Origin: Acidobacteriota bacterium
GTDB taxonomy: Bacteria; Acidobacteriota; Terriglobia; Terriglobales; Acidobacteriaceae
Direction of reading: 5' to 3'
Assembly: GCA_003224905.1 (NCBI GenBank)
Contig: QIAA01000182.1
Coordinates: forward strand, 1-39,748
Length of the DNA: 39,748 bases
The notes below the pieces were generated by a model. It was not told the origin of the DNA, did no database searches, and was given only the letters and a program-made list of their open reading frames with translations. The translations under genes were made by a program, and so were the position numbers. Positions 31,818 through 39,748 of the stretch are shown in pieces (the first letter of the stretch is position 1; every line of letters starts with the position of its first letter).

Positions 31818-32618
31818 CTAGATGATCCTCGTTGACATCAGATAGACCAGCGGGAAGATGAACATCCACACCAGGTCGACAAAGTGCCAGTACAGACCAG
31901 CGACCTCGACATCCGAAGAGTCATAAACCTTGGGCTTTAGCCAGACGATCACGCCGCACACAACCGCCGCTGCCAGCAGCACATGCGCTCCGTAGTGGAA
32001 GGGGCTGTACGCAGGCGTCGCCAGCCACGCAATCAGCCAGAGTCCCAGAAGAATTGGGATGAACGTCCGCCGCAGGGCGATAATTCCGAGATAAATTACG
32101 CCCAGCGTCACGTGCAGCATGTGCATGCCCGTGAGCCCAAAGAAGGTAGCCGGAAACTGCGGCACGGTCTGTGCCACGTTGCTGAACTCCGCACTGGCGG
32201 TGTGATGAGGCACAGTAGGGAATACTGGCAGAGTCAACCCTTCTGCGATCAGATTGCTCCATTCCCGTCCGTGGAGGACTACGAAGGCCGTCCCGCAGGC
32301 CATCGTGGCAAACAACCACCAGCGCTGGGTTTTGGCATTCCCGAATACCGAGGCTCTCACCGCCAGCACCATGGTCAGCGAACTGGTGAGCAGAAATGCC
32401 GTCATCAGCGTGGCGTTGCGGATGCTTTCAGAGTGAAACGGTGTCGGCCAGTTCGGCGTTGAAATGCGCCCGTAGGTGTAGGCATAAAGCAACGCTCCGA
32501 ACGTAAGCGAGTCAGAGAGCAGGAACAGCCACATTCCAATTTTTTTCGAATAGGTGCCAAACAGCGAAGGTTCGTAAGTCTCTGCTAGCGCCTGCGGGTG
32601 CGCCACCGCTTCAGACAT
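31818..32618 (-). CDS. Cytochrome c oxidase subunit III
   Basis: This 266-residue subunit III (haem-copper oxidase family) has about seven membrane helices. SKKIGMWLFLLSDSLTFGALL gives the conserved helix 1, with the typical aspartate. FGLTGMHMLHVTLGVIYLG carries the T-G-x-H-x-x-H pattern, and YWHFVDLVWMFIFPLVYLM is the C-terminal signature. It binds lipids and supports proton uptake by subunit I. It follows another subunit III gene by 22 bases; the two are different proteins, not a recent duplication. Confidence 0.9.
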   Translation of the reverse strand: MSEAVAHPQALAETYEPSLFGTYSKKIGMWLFLLSDSLTFGALLYAYTYGRISTPNWPTPFHSESIRNATLMTAFLLTSSLTMVLAVRASVFGNAKTQRWWLFATMACGTAFVVLHGREWSNLIAEGLTLPVFPTVPHHTASAEFSNVAQTVPQFPATFFGLTGMHMLHVTLGVIYLGIIALRRTFIPILLGLWLIAWLATPAYSPFHYGAHVLLAAAVVCGVIVWLKPKVYDSSDVEVAGLYWHFVDLVWMFIFPLVYLMSTRII

Positions 32619-32640
32619 GTGTCAGCTCTCCTGAGATGAT

Positions 32641-33387
32641 CTACCGCACGAACTCCAGCAACGCAAAGATATAGATCCACAATAAGGCCATGAAATGCCA
32701 GTACCAGGCCGTAATGTCTACCACGATTCGCCGCAATTCCAGAGGACGGCGCAGCAGGGAAGTAATACCGGCGTAGAGCAGTGCCAGTATGCCACCCGAA
32801 AGGTGAATGGCGTGCGCAGCAGTCAGCAGATAAACGAACGAACTGCTCGGGCTGGTCGCAAGATAAAATCCGCGCGCCTGTAATTCACGCCACGCGATCC
32901 ATTGCCCAGCCAGGAATCCGAGGCCAAGAACAATCGTCACTGCCAGCCAAGGAGAGCTACGCTCTGCGTCAACCAGAATTCCAGGAATTGATTGCACAGG
33001 AGCAAGGGCTGCCTCTTGTGTGATCTGCCTGCGCGCAAACTCCGCTGTAATGCTGCTCAGCAGGAGCAGCAGAGTGTTGATCACCAGGAGACCGGTAGGA
33101 AGATTCACCTGCACCCAGTCGGAAATATTTTTGCCGGTGCGTTCGTCTAAGACGGGAAGGCCTTGGCGAAAAATGTAGGCGCTGGTAAAGGCCACGAACA
33201 GCATGGTGACCGTCACCAGCAGGAGCAGAACTCCCAGTCGAGCCCGCCGCAAACGCCCTCCGTAATCGGGAACGCCGTTCTCGCCGCGCCCATCTCCTCC
33301 GCCATCAGAGACAGGTGGATGCGCACCGCTGCCGCCGTGTCCAAGCTTCGGATCCTTAATCGAAACCGTCGGAGTCAAAGTTCCCAT
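32641..33387 (-). CDS. Cytochrome c oxidase subunit III (second type)
   Basis: This 248-residue subunit III family protein has a glycine-rich hydrophilic N-terminus of about 45 residues, then five helices and a long loop. LLTAAHAIHLSGGILALLYAG holds the conserved histidines, and DITAWYWHFMALLWIYIFALLEFVR is the C-terminal signature. It may form a heterodimer with the other subunit III, replacing the usual seven-helix single protein. It lies 42 bases after the subunit I gene, across a strong hairpin. Confidence 0.85.
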   Translation of the reverse strand: MGTLTPTVSIKDPKLGHGGSGAHPPVSDGGGDGRGENGVPDYGGRLRRARLGVLLLLVTVTMLFVAFTSAYIFRQGLPVLDERTGKNISDWVQVNLPTGLLVINTLLLLLSSITAEFARRQITQEAALAPVQSIPGILVDAERSSPWLAVTIVLGLGFLAGQWIAWRELQARGFYLATSPSSSFVYLLTAAHAIHLSGGILALLYAGITSLLRRPLELRRIVVDITAWYWHFMALLWIYIFALLEFVR

Positions 33388-33402
33388 GCCTTGATGGTGT
33401 GG

Positions 33403-33422
33403 GGCGGGCGCCCTCGCCCGCC
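33403..33422. repeat. Strong GC hairpin between subunit I and III genes
   Basis: GGCGGGCG (33403-33410) pairs with CGCCCGCC (33415-33422) around CCCT. Placed inside the operon, it could reduce downstream transcription or protect the upstream mRNA end, or simply be a REP-type unit like the CGGGCG/CGCCCG hairpin at 38539. Confidence 0.6.
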
Positions 33423-33429
33423 AAGTCGT

Positions 33430-35163
33430 CTAATGGGCAGTCGCCGTCACCGGATCAGTCTGCATCACGTAGTCGCGCGGCGCCCCGGGAACGCTGTATT
33501 CATATGGCCCGTGATTCACCACCGGAGTATGGCCGCCAAAGTTATCGTGCGGAGGCGGCGTCGCTGTAGTCCATTCCAGCGTCGTGGCTTCCCACGGATT
33601 ATCGCTCGCCTTCGGCCCCTTGAACATGCTCCAGAACAGATTGAACACGAATACAAACTGGAACCCGATGGTGATGAACGCCGCATACGTCATGAACTGC
33701 TGCACCGGAATCAGATCATGCAGATACGCAAGTTCGGTTAGCTGGGAATATCTTCGCGGATGGCCCGCCATGCCTAGGTAATGCATCGGCATAAAGATGG
33801 CGTACGTCCCGACCAGGGTTACCCAAAAGTGAATGCGCCCCAGGCTCTCATTCATCATGCGGCCAAACATTTTTGGAAACCAGTAATATGTTGCGGCGAA
33901 GATGCCGAAGATCGCAGCGACACCCATAATGAGGTGAAAGTGGCCAACCACAAAGTACGTGTCGTGCAGCGGAATATCCAGCACCGGCTGTGCCAGGAAT
34001 GGTCCGCTCAGGCCGCCTGACACGAACAACGACACAAAGCCGATCGCGAACAGCATCGGTGAATGGAAGCGGATCCGCGCTTTGTGGAGCGTCCCCAGCC
34101 AATTGAACGTCTTAATCGCCGACGGGACCCCGATGGCCATTGTCATGATGGAAAACGCGAACGCTGAGTAAGGACTCATGCCGCTCATGAACATGTGATG
34201 GCCCCACACCGTGAAGCCCAGCAGGCCGATCGCCATAATGGCGTACACCATGGCCTTGTATCCGAAGATCGGCTTGCGCGCAAAGGTCGAGAGCACCTGC
34301 GAAGCCACGCCCATTCCCGGCAGGATTGCGATGTAAACCTCAGGATGACCGAAGAACCAGAACAGGTGCTGCCACAGCAGCGGCGACCCGCCTTTGTGCC
34401 CCATCACCGTGCCGTTCACAACAACTAAAGGGACATAAAAACTCGTACCCAGATTCCGATCCAGCAGCAGCAGAATTCCCGCCGAAAGCAGCACGCCGAA
34501 GGCCAGCAATGCCAGAATCGCAGTGACGAACCAGGCCCAGCACGTGAGCGGCAGGCGGAACAGCGTCATGCCTTTCGCGCGCAGATCGAGGAGTGTAGTA
34601 ATGAAGTTCAGCGCGCCCATTAACGAAGCGACGCAGAATATGGCAATGCTGATCACCCATAAGTCTGCGCCAAGTTGCTCACCCGGACCGGCACTTGGCA
34701 ACGCACTGAGCGGCGCATATCCCGTCCAGCCGTGTAATGGCGCGCCTCCAGAGACGAAGAAAGCAGCGATCATCGCCACGAACGCCAGAAACGTTGTCCA
34801 GAACGAAAGCATGTTCAGGACCGGAAACGCCATATCCGGCGCCCCGATCTGAATGGGCAGAAAATAGTTTCCAAAACCGCTCTGCGGCGCCGTGGTCAGA
34901 ACAAAGAAGACCATTATGGTGCCGTGCATCGTGAGCAGGCTGAGATAAGTCTCCGGCTTGATTTCACCCACCAACGGCAGAACCGCCGTCGGCCAGATCA
35001 AGTGAATGCGCATCAACAGCGATAGAAACATCCCAACAAAAACCGCCACCAATGCAAGAAAGTAGTATTGCAACCCAATAATCTTGTGATCCAGGCTGAA
35101 GATGTATTTCCGTATAAACCCTTGAGGGGCAGCGTGCGCGTGAACGGTAGCCGTAGTTGCCAT
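33430..35163 (-). CDS. ctaD: Cytochrome c oxidase subunit I
   Basis: This 577-residue catalytic subunit has twelve or more membrane helices; it reduces oxygen to water and pumps protons. Haem a ligands are His80 (LLTMHGTIM) and His410, the haem a3 ligand is His408 (VGHFHLIMG), and CuB ligands are His273, His322 and His323. FFGHPEVY at 271-277 keeps the glutamate (275) and the cross-linked tyrosine (277) of A1-type oxidases. Lys351 in SAIKTFNW is the K-channel residue. It follows subunit II by three bases in the same operon. Synthesis of haem A and copper insertion are not encoded in this window. Confidence 0.96.
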   Translation of the reverse strand: MATTATVHAHAAPQGFIRKYIFSLDHKIIGLQYYFLALVAVFVGMFLSLLMRIHLIWPTAVLPLVGEIKPETYLSLLTMHGTIMVFFVLTTAPQSGFGNYFLPIQIGAPDMAFPVLNMLSFWTTFLAFVAMIAAFFVSGGAPLHGWTGYAPLSALPSAGPGEQLGADLWVISIAIFCVASLMGALNFITTLLDLRAKGMTLFRLPLTCWAWFVTAILALLAFGVLLSAGILLLLDRNLGTSFYVPLVVVNGTVMGHKGGSPLLWQHLFWFFGHPEVYIAILPGMGVASQVLSTFARKPIFGYKAMVYAIMAIGLLGFTVWGHHMFMSGMSPYSAFAFSIMTMAIGVPSAIKTFNWLGTLHKARIRFHSPMLFAIGFVSLFVSGGLSGPFLAQPVLDIPLHDTYFVVGHFHLIMGVAAIFGIFAATYYWFPKMFGRMMNESLGRIHFWVTLVGTYAIFMPMHYLGMAGHPRRYSQLTELAYLHDLIPVQQFMTYAAFITIGFQFVFVFNLFWSMFKGPKASDNPWEATTLEWTTATPPPHDNFGGHTPVVNHGPYEYSVPGAPRDYVMQTDPVTATAH

Positions 35164-35166
35164 TTA

Positions 35167-35970
35167 CTATTTCTCCGCCTCCCGTGACGCCAGCCATTTA
35201 TCGAAATCGTCCTGGCTGACGACTTTCAGCATGCCATGCATTTTGTAATGTCCAAGCCCGCACAGTTCGGCGCAGGCAATCTCATAATCGCCGGTTTCCG
35301 TAGGCGTGAAATGCATGTGGATCGCTAGCCCGGGCACGGCATCCTGCTTGAATCGCATAGCAGGAACAAAGAAGCTGTGAATCACATCCTCCGCCCGCAG
35401 AGTTAAATTCACCTCGCGGTTTACCGGCAGGTACATCGTCCCCACCACTACGTCGTCTTTCGCCGCAGGATCGCTTGTATCCAGCCCGATCGCCGACTCA
35501 CTGCCGGCAGATGGATCCACTAATTTCGGATTGGTCCCACCAAATTTGCCGTCGTTGCCCGCATATCTGAAGTACCAGGCGAATTGCATTCCCGTCACTT
35601 CTACAGGAATGGCATCAGCCTTCGCTGGCTCAAACCGCTCATCCGCCCAGACCTTACTTCCCATCAGGTTCAAGCCAATAAAAAGGATAGCTGTCAGAGC
35701 GGTCCACAACACCTCGAGCTTCGTGTTCCCGTGGGAATATTCGACCTTGCTGGCACTGCCCCGGTCGCGATATTGCCACGCGAACAATCCCAGCGCGCCT
35801 TGCGCCGCGACGAAAACCACCCCCATCGCAATGTAAGTCAAGCCAAACTGGTGGTCGATCCAGGGGGCCGAAGTCGAGGCGCCGTGAGGGAGCCACCAGG
35901 TTTTCGCTGCGAAAAAGTATGTGCTGAAGAAGGTGATAAGCCAGATCACTACCAGAAGAGCAAGGCCCAT
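35167..35970 (-). CDS. ctaC: Cytochrome c oxidase subunit II
   Basis: This 267-residue subunit carries the CuA centre that accepts electrons from cytochrome c. Ligands are His198 (VIHSF), Cys233, Glu235, Cys237, His241 and Met244 (CAELCGLGHYKM). MQFAWYFRY supplies the aromatic electron-entry region. Three hydrophobic helices can be drawn (1-22, 45-64 and 87-104); most subunits II have two, so the first may be a signal peptide or an extra anchor. There is no fused cytochrome c domain. It is the first gene of the oxidase operon, with GGGAGG eight bases before its ATG. Confidence 0.95.
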   Translation of the reverse strand: MGLALLVVIWLITFFSTYFFAAKTWWLPHGASTSAPWIDHQFGLTYIAMGVVFVAAQGALGLFAWQYRDRGSASKVEYSHGNTKLEVLWTALTAILFIGLNLMGSKVWADERFEPAKADAIPVEVTGMQFAWYFRYAGNDGKFGGTNPKLVDPSAGSESAIGLDTSDPAAKDDVVVGTMYLPVNREVNLTLRAEDVIHSFFVPAMRFKQDAVPGLAIHMHFTPTETGDYEIACAELCGLGHYKMHGMLKVVSQDDFDKWLASREAEK

Positions 35971-36218
35971 CTACCAGACCTCCCGAGGTCGGATTCTTAC
36001 GCCGCGCGCTTGCATTTCAAAAAAAATCTGGATGGCTTCGCAGTCTATCACAGGCGGGAGTGCGCGGCGCAAGCGAGACGTGTGCTGTTCGGATTAACTC
36101 GATCGCGATACGTGAGGCCCGTTCACCATGCAGATCGCGAACAGCGACATTTTCCCCGGATGCAGACGGCGGGAGCGTACTCCCCGGCGCATCCTTCCTG
36201 CATACGCACCGAATTCGA

Positions 36219-36237
36219 CATCATTTGATGCTATAAT
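36219..36237 (+). promoter_or_regulatory. vapBC promoter with overlapping palindromic operator
   Basis: TGCTATAAT (36229-36237) is an extended -10 with a perfect TATAAT. It is preceded by the palindrome CATCATTTGATG (36219-36230), a likely VapB or VapBC operator because it overlaps the promoter. GGAG nine bases upstream of ATG 36255 is the ribosome-binding site. The 248 bases from 35971 to here hold no gene that I recognise. Confidence 0.6.
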
Positions 36238-36254
36238 AAGTGCCTAGGAGATTT

Positions 36255-36452
36255 ATGCGAACCACCGTAGCTCTCGATGACGATCTCGTACGCATTGCCC
36301 GGGAGTTCACCGGAGTTGCCGAGAAAACAGCATTGCTCCGTGAAGCTCTGAAAGCCCTGATCGAACGCGAAAGCGCTCGCAGATTGGCGTCTCTGGGCGC
36401 CACCATGCCGGACCTGAAGCCCATTCGGCGCCGCAGAGCGAAGCCGAATTGA
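36255..36452 (+). CDS. vapB: VapB-type antitoxin
   Basis: This 65-residue antitoxin of the VapB (type II TA, AHS2-like) family has a ribbon-helix-helix N-terminus (MRTTVALDDDLVRIAREFTG, then KTALLREALKALIERESARR) and a basic tail (RRRRAKP) that should bind the toxin's active site. It starts at ATG 36255, behind TAGGAG; the longer frame from 36240 would include the promoter spacer. Its stop overlaps the TTG start of the toxin. Autorepression through the palindrome just upstream is likely. Confidence 0.85.
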   Translation: MRTTVALDDDLVRIAREFTGVAEKTALLREALKALIERESARRLASLGATMPDLKPIRRRRAKPN

Positions 36453-36817
36453 TTCTCGCCGATACGTCGGTCTGGATCGACCATCTGCGTTCGGGAAACA
36501 AAGAGATGCGCAAGCATCTCAACGAAGGGCGCATTATCATCCACCCTTTCATCGTTGCGGAGCTTGCCCTTGGATCGTTGCGCGACCGTACAAGGACCCT
36601 CCGACTGCTGGACCTCTTGCCACAAGTGGCAGTGGCGCAAGCTGAGGAGGTGCGGCTCATGATTGAGACTCGCCGTCTGTACGGCCTTGGAATCGGTCTA
36701 ACCGACGCACACCTGTTAGCCTCTGTCTTTATCAACCCGTCTACGCTGCTGTGGACCAGGGACAAGCCACTCCGCAATGTCGCCGAAGCACTGGGCATTC
36801 ACGCCAGCCTGCCTTAG
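36449..36817 (+). CDS. vapC: VapC-type PIN-domain toxin
   Basis: This 122-residue PIN-domain ribonuclease toxin has the acidic residues that bind magnesium: Asp5 (MILADTSVWIDHL), the glutamate in PFIVAELALG near 38, the aspartate in GLTDAHLLASV near 90, and a further aspartate in WTRDKPLRNVA. VapC toxins cleave tRNA or rRNA. Translation starts at TTG 36449, overlapping the antitoxin stop by four bases. The operon is followed by a small stem and a run of T that may be its terminator. Confidence 0.9.
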   Translation: MILADTSVWIDHLRSGNKEMRKHLNEGRIIIHPFIVAELALGSLRDRTRTLRLLDLLPQVAVAQAEEVRLMIETRRLYGLGIGLTDAHLLASVFINPSTLLWTRDKPLRNVAEALGIHASLP

Positions 36818-36855
36818 CAGCCGCCAACGGTTCCGCGCCAGAGATCTTCACAGAA

Positions 36856-36877
36856 GCCTACGGCTGAAGCTTTTTTG
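36856..36877 (+). terminator. Weak rho-independent-type terminator after vapC
   Basis: AGCC (36856-36859) and GGCT (36863-36866) form a short stem, followed after GAAG by CTTTTTT (36871-36877). The stem is short, so efficiency is doubtful. It lies 38 bases after the vapC stop and just before the end of the convergent M28 peptidase gene. Confidence 0.35.
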
Positions 36878-36881
36878 GACT

Positions 36882-38495
36882 CTACAATCCCGAACTCCCT
36901 ACGTACCTCCTGAAAAAGCTATCCGCTTTCCACTGCGGACGCGCATCCTCATTCGCAACCTTTATCAGAAGTCGACGCACGACTTCTTCGTACACAGCGG
37001 CCGAGGAAAGATCCACCGGCTGATTTATATCGTCGGAAGGGGCGTGGTAGCGATGCGTCAGCCAATCCTTGAACGTCTTCTGTTCCGGAGATCCTGGATC
37101 GAATCCCACATCCATCAGCAACGCCGGAACACCGTGCCGAACAAAACTGTATTGATCGCTGCGGATGAAAGAATTCCGCAACGGCTCGGGATCGGGTTGC
37201 ACGCGCACTCCTAAAGCTTGCGCGATTTCCCGTGCGCGATCGCCCAAATCCGACTCCTCCAATCCTTCGACGCGCAGGACTTTCAGTGGAACAATTGGCA
37301 GGAACATGTCCACGTTGAGATCTGCCACGATGAATTTAGGCTCAACCGTCGGATGAGCCGCGAAGTATTTCGATCCCAGCAAACCTTTTTCTTCCCCGGT
37401 TACGAACACAAACAAAACTGACCGACGCAGCTTCTCCGGATGCTTCTTCAGCGAGGCTGCCATATCCAGGAGGAGCGCGCTGCCGGAGCCGTCATCCATG
37501 GCGCCGTTGTAGATACGGTCGCCGTTGATGGGCTCTCCGACTCCCACGTGGTCGATATGTGCCGACAGCACGACATACTCGCTTTTCAACTGCGCGTCGC
37601 TGCCCGCCAGCTTGCCGACAATATTGTCGGACTCGATCTCTTTTTTTGCGACTTTAGGTTTAGCTTTAAGCAATACTGATAATGCAAAGTGAGGTATGGG
37701 CTTGCGATCTTTGGCTAACGCCGCGATTTCTTCGAATGAGTGCCCGGAACCCGCAAAGAGTTTCTCCGCCTTCGCTGGATTAAATGTCAGCGCAACCTTC
37801 TCACCTTCTGTCTCGTGGAACTCGGCATCCGCCAGATCCATTTGCACATGCGTCCGGTTTAGAGATATCCGACTCCATGGGATGTCCATCGACGCAGGAT
37901 TCGGAATTGTGATCACTCCAATGGCTTCCGCATCCCGCAGGCCCTTCCAGCGTTCGCCAGAGGACTGATAGTGAGAAGAGAGAGCAGTAGGAATCTCGGC
38001 CGGTGATCCACTGATCAGCACCACGACTTTGCCTTTCGCATCGATCCCAGCCAGATCGTCGTAATTCTTTTCAGGAATTCTGAGCCCGTAGCCGATGAAA
38101 ACCAGCGGCGCGGTTGTTTCTTCCGATGCAAGGTCCGCCCGGGTATTGAAATAGACGTCTTCGCCTAGATTCAACGGTTCCACAATGCCATTTCGCACCA
38201 GCGCAGCGCTGGATTCACTTTCCACGATTTGTCGCGAGACGAACTTGACCGGCTGATAAAACCCCTTCGTGCCGGCAGGCTGAATTCCATTCGCGGCCAA
38301 TTGCTTTACGACGTATGCCTCGGCCTTGCGCAGGCCTTCGCTGCCGGTTTCGCGGCCTTCCATCGAATCGTCAGCCAATACCTTGACATGTTCCCACCAG
38401 GTCTTGCCGTCAAAGTGGTTGCTTGTGGACTGCTGTCCGTAGATCATCGCACCGACGCTCAGCACAGCCACAGCCACCAGGGATACCTTAAGCAT
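36882..38495 (-). CDS. Exported M28-family zinc aminopeptidase with PA domain
   Basis: This 537-residue protein has a signal peptide (MLKVSLVAVAVLSVGAMIYG) and a PA domain inserted at about 130-260. The M28 catalytic domain follows: VVLSAHIDHVGVG holds the first zinc histidine and aspartate, MDDGSGSALLLDMA the bridging aspartate, FVTGEEKGLLGS the glutamate pair, and VADLNVDM and YHAPSDD further ligands. It removes N-terminal amino acids from peptides outside the cytoplasm. ATG 38495 is chosen because GGAGGAACC precedes it and a signal peptide begins there. Its 3' end is convergent with vapC. Confidence 0.92.
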   Translation of the reverse strand: MLKVSLVAVAVLSVGAMIYGQQSTSNHFDGKTWWEHVKVLADDSMEGRETGSEGLRKAEAYVVKQLAANGIQPAGTKGFYQPVKFVSRQIVESESSAALVRNGIVEPLNLGEDVYFNTRADLASEETTAPLVFIGYGLRIPEKNYDDLAGIDAKGKVVVLISGSPAEIPTALSSHYQSSGERWKGLRDAEAIGVITIPNPASMDIPWSRISLNRTHVQMDLADAEFHETEGEKVALTFNPAKAEKLFAGSGHSFEEIAALAKDRKPIPHFALSVLLKAKPKVAKKEIESDNIVGKLAGSDAQLKSEYVVLSAHIDHVGVGEPINGDRIYNGAMDDGSGSALLLDMAASLKKHPEKLRRSVLFVFVTGEEKGLLGSKYFAAHPTVEPKFIVADLNVDMFLPIVPLKVLRVEGLEESDLGDRAREIAQALGVRVQPDPEPLRNSFIRSDQYSFVRHGVPALLMDVGFDPGSPEQKTFKDWLTHRYHAPSDDINQPVDLSSAAVYEEVVRRLLIKVANEDARPQWKADSFFRRYVGSSGL

Positions 38496-38538
38496 TGGTT
38501 CCTCCGCTTGAGTTGAACTCGAGAGATTAATGTAGGCG

Positions 38539-38553
38539 CGGGCGTCCCGCCCG
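38539..38553. repeat. Short GC hairpin between divergent genes
   Basis: CGGGCG (38539-38544) pairs with CGCCCG (38548-38553) around TCC. It lies between the peptidase and methyltransferase starts and resembles the hairpin at 33403. Confidence 0.45.
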
Positions 38554-38578
38554 TGCAAGCACGCGGCCGTAACGTTGA

Positions 38579-39157
38579 ATGCGTATGCCGAATGAGCGAA
38601 CAAGGTGGAATCACAAGTATCGAACAGGCTCACACAGCTCGATGCAGCCGGATCCCTTCTTGCCCTACGCCTACGAGCAATTCATCAAGCCTGCATTTCC
38701 GAACCCCGGAACGGCAATGGACCTCGCGGGCGGCATCGGTCGTCACGCCATTTGGCTTGCACGCCATGGCTGGCAGGTGACGCTGGTGGACATTTCGGAA
38801 GTGGCAATCGCCAAGGCGCAAGAGAACGCGGAAGCGTACCGCAACCGAATCACATTCCAGTGCGCCGATGCTGCCCAATTCAAAGCCGGACGCAGTAAGT
38901 ACGATGTCTTGCTGGTGTTCTTCTACCTGGAGAGGAAAGTCTTTCCTGAGCTGATCAACGCGCTTCGCCCCGGCGGAGTGCTGATTTACAAAACCTACAC
39001 GGAGTTGCAACCCAGGTTAGGCAAAGGCCCGACCCACCCCATGCATTTGCTGAAGCAAAATGAACTGCTCCGGGCCTTCTCGCAGCTCAATGTCCTACAT
39101 TATGAAGAAACGATCCGCGATCGCGGCGTCGCGCAATTGGTCGCGAGAAAAAGCTAA
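38579..39157 (+). CDS. Class I SAM-dependent methyltransferase (TehB-like)
   Basis: This protein of up to 192 residues is a Rossmann-fold methyltransferase. It has the SAM-binding motif MDLAGGIGRHAIWLARHGW (about 47-65), the acidic end of strand 2 (VTLVDIS), a DVLLVFFY motif IV and LRPGGVLIYKTY after it. It resembles TehB-like small-molecule methyltransferases; the substrate is unknown. The protein starts with MRMPNERTRWNHKYR, common in this group; ATG 38585 would also suit. It is divergent from the peptidase gene and stands alone. Confidence 0.85.
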   Translation: MRMPNERTRWNHKYRTGSHSSMQPDPFLPYAYEQFIKPAFPNPGTAMDLAGGIGRHAIWLARHGWQVTLVDISEVAIAKAQENAEAYRNRITFQCADAAQFKAGRSKYDVLLVFFYLERKVFPELINALRPGGVLIYKTYTELQPRLGKGPTHPMHLLKQNELLRAFSQLNVLHYEETIRDRGVAQLVARKS

Positions 39158-39174
39158 AGCCAGCCGGATGACTT

Positions 39175-39525
39175 CTACTTTTCAGAGCTCTGCTTGTTTT
39201 TCCCCAGCTCGCGGATGTACTTGACCACGCCCTGAACTTGCTCTGGATTCAATGTGTTCTTAAACGCGGGCATGTTGTTCTTGCCTTCGGTGATCACCTG
39301 CGCGAGTTCGGCGTCAGGTTTGCTCTGTACCTGCTGTGAACGCAAATCCGCTGCCTGCATGCTCTTGCCCAACGGCGTTCCTCCGCCATCTGAGCCGTGG
39401 CAGGAAACACAGTTGGTTTTATATGCGGTCTTGGCCTTGTCATCTGCTCCAAGTGCCATCGACATAAATAATGAAACAAACAACAAGCAACTTACTGCTT
39501 GTGCGAACGACTTGCGATTTTTCAT
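39175..39525 (-). CDS. Exported class I cytochrome c
   Basis: This 116-residue protein has a signal peptide (about 1-27) and one haem-binding motif CVSCH (Cys39, Cys42, His43), with Met85 in GKNNMPAFK as the sixth ligand. The size and the YKTNCVSCHGSDGGG and VVKYIRELGK signatures are those of a small class I monohaem cytochrome. It is a plausible electron donor for an aa3 oxidase such as the one encoded at 31200-36000, though the two are not in one operon. It follows the CpoB-like gene on the same strand by 46 bases and converges on the methyltransferase gene. Confidence 0.92.
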   Translation of the reverse strand: MKNRKSFAQAVSCLLFVSLFMSMALGADDKAKTAYKTNCVSCHGSDGGGTPLGKSMQAADLRSQQVQSKPDAELAQVITEGKNNMPAFKNTLNPEQVQGVVKYIRELGKNKQSSEK

Positions 39526-39571
39526 GGTCGTGCGTTTCGTCCTGGAGTGGGTTGCACGTCAATATGACCGA

Positions 39572-39748
39572 TTACTGCGATTCCCGCCTGGCCGATCCGA
39601 CAGTCGCTACTCCCAGCTTGCGCAACCGCTCTCTGGCCTGTAACGCCTCATTTGTTTTTGGATAGCGCTGTACTACATGCCGTAGCGCAGCCACTCCATC
39701 ATCCTGCTTTCCAAGTTCCAGCAGCGCCATGCCTTTTTTTAGTTCGGC
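39572..39748 (-). CDS. CpoB/YbgF-like Tol-Pal system TPR protein, C-terminal part (cut by window edge)
   Basis: The 58 residues visible read ALLELGKQDDGVAALRHVVQ, then RYPKTNEALQARERLRKLGV, and end at 39572. This is the last TPR unit typical of CpoB/YbgF, a periplasmic protein that links peptidoglycan synthesis to outer-membrane constriction with the Tol-Pal complex. The N-terminus and the rest of the tol-pal genes would lie right of the window. The cytochrome c gene follows 46 bases later, perhaps in one transcript. Confidence 0.7.
   Translation of the reverse strand, partial: AELKKGMALLELGKQDDGVAALRHVVQRYPKTNEALQARERLRKLGVATVGSARRESQ

Noticed and set aside
1..39748. CRISPR arrays, tRNA or rRNA genes
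   Set aside because: No regularly spaced repeats of 25-40 bases and no cloverleaf or rRNA-like segment were recognised by eye; a covariance-model search was not possible.

Overview
The window looks like the chromosome of a soil Acidobacteriota bacterium, probably close to the Koribacter/'Terriglobia' group. That placement is an inference from gene content, not from a marker gene. It rests on two secreted FG-GAP/ASPIC-UnbV proteins next to a large TPR protein, a winged-helix/TolB-propeller regulator (here broken), DinB-type and VOC proteins, a RAYT remnant with REP palindromes, and an aa3-type cytochrome oxidase cluster with two subunit III genes. No rRNA, tRNA or CRISPR array was recognised.

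Layout. (1) 1-5400 is an accessory, defence-type region. It holds a degraded metallophosphoesterase, then a membrane-anchored dCTP-deaminase/dUTPase-fold protein (frame interrupted) overlapping a dCMP-deaminase-like gene. On the opposite strand follows a compact operon: Dcm-like cytosine methyltransferase, EcoRII-C-like restriction enzyme, Vsr mismatch endonuclease. The region ends in a truncated IS481 element. (2) 5400-19000 encodes mostly exported proteins: a Tat-type sugar isomerase-like protein, the TPR protein, the two ASPIC/FG-GAP proteins, a small zinc protease-like protein, a pseudogenised wHTH-TolB regulator disrupted in part by an exact 26-bp tandem duplication, an acyltransferase 3 and an (alpha/alpha)6 glycosidase. 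(3) 19000-22700 is a probable peroxide-stress unit: a Dps-like ferritin, a 2Fe-2S ferredoxin, a two-domain VOC protein and an enoyl-CoA isomerase (apparent ACG start), facing an OxyR-type regulator with Cys199/Cys208 across a short spacer containing an OxyR-like box. (4) 22700-31200 carries a MocR/PdxR-type regulator lacking the usual PLP lysine, a MITE-like 109-bp element with a 4-bp target duplication, a cupin, pdxS, a REP/RAYT/parDE patch, a cytochrome b / molybdopterin oxidoreductase pair, pdxT and a DUF2277 gene. (5) 31200-36000 is a minus-strand cytochrome c oxidase operon (subunits II, I, III, III, IV and a small membrane protein). (6) 36200-39748 has a vapBC module, an M28 peptidase, a SAM methyltransferase, a cytochrome c and the C-terminus of a CpoB/YbgF-like protein cut by the window edge.

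How the parts connect. pdxS and pdxT together make PLP, and the MocR regulator beside pdxS is the natural candidate controller. The OxyR-ferritin pair is a classical divergent stress arrangement. The methyltransferase, endonuclease and Vsr form one self-consistent CCWGG-type system. The most novel candidate is the two-gene nucleotide-deaminase-fold module at 875-2188 beside that system, which could be an uncharacterised nucleotide-based defence. That function is inference only.
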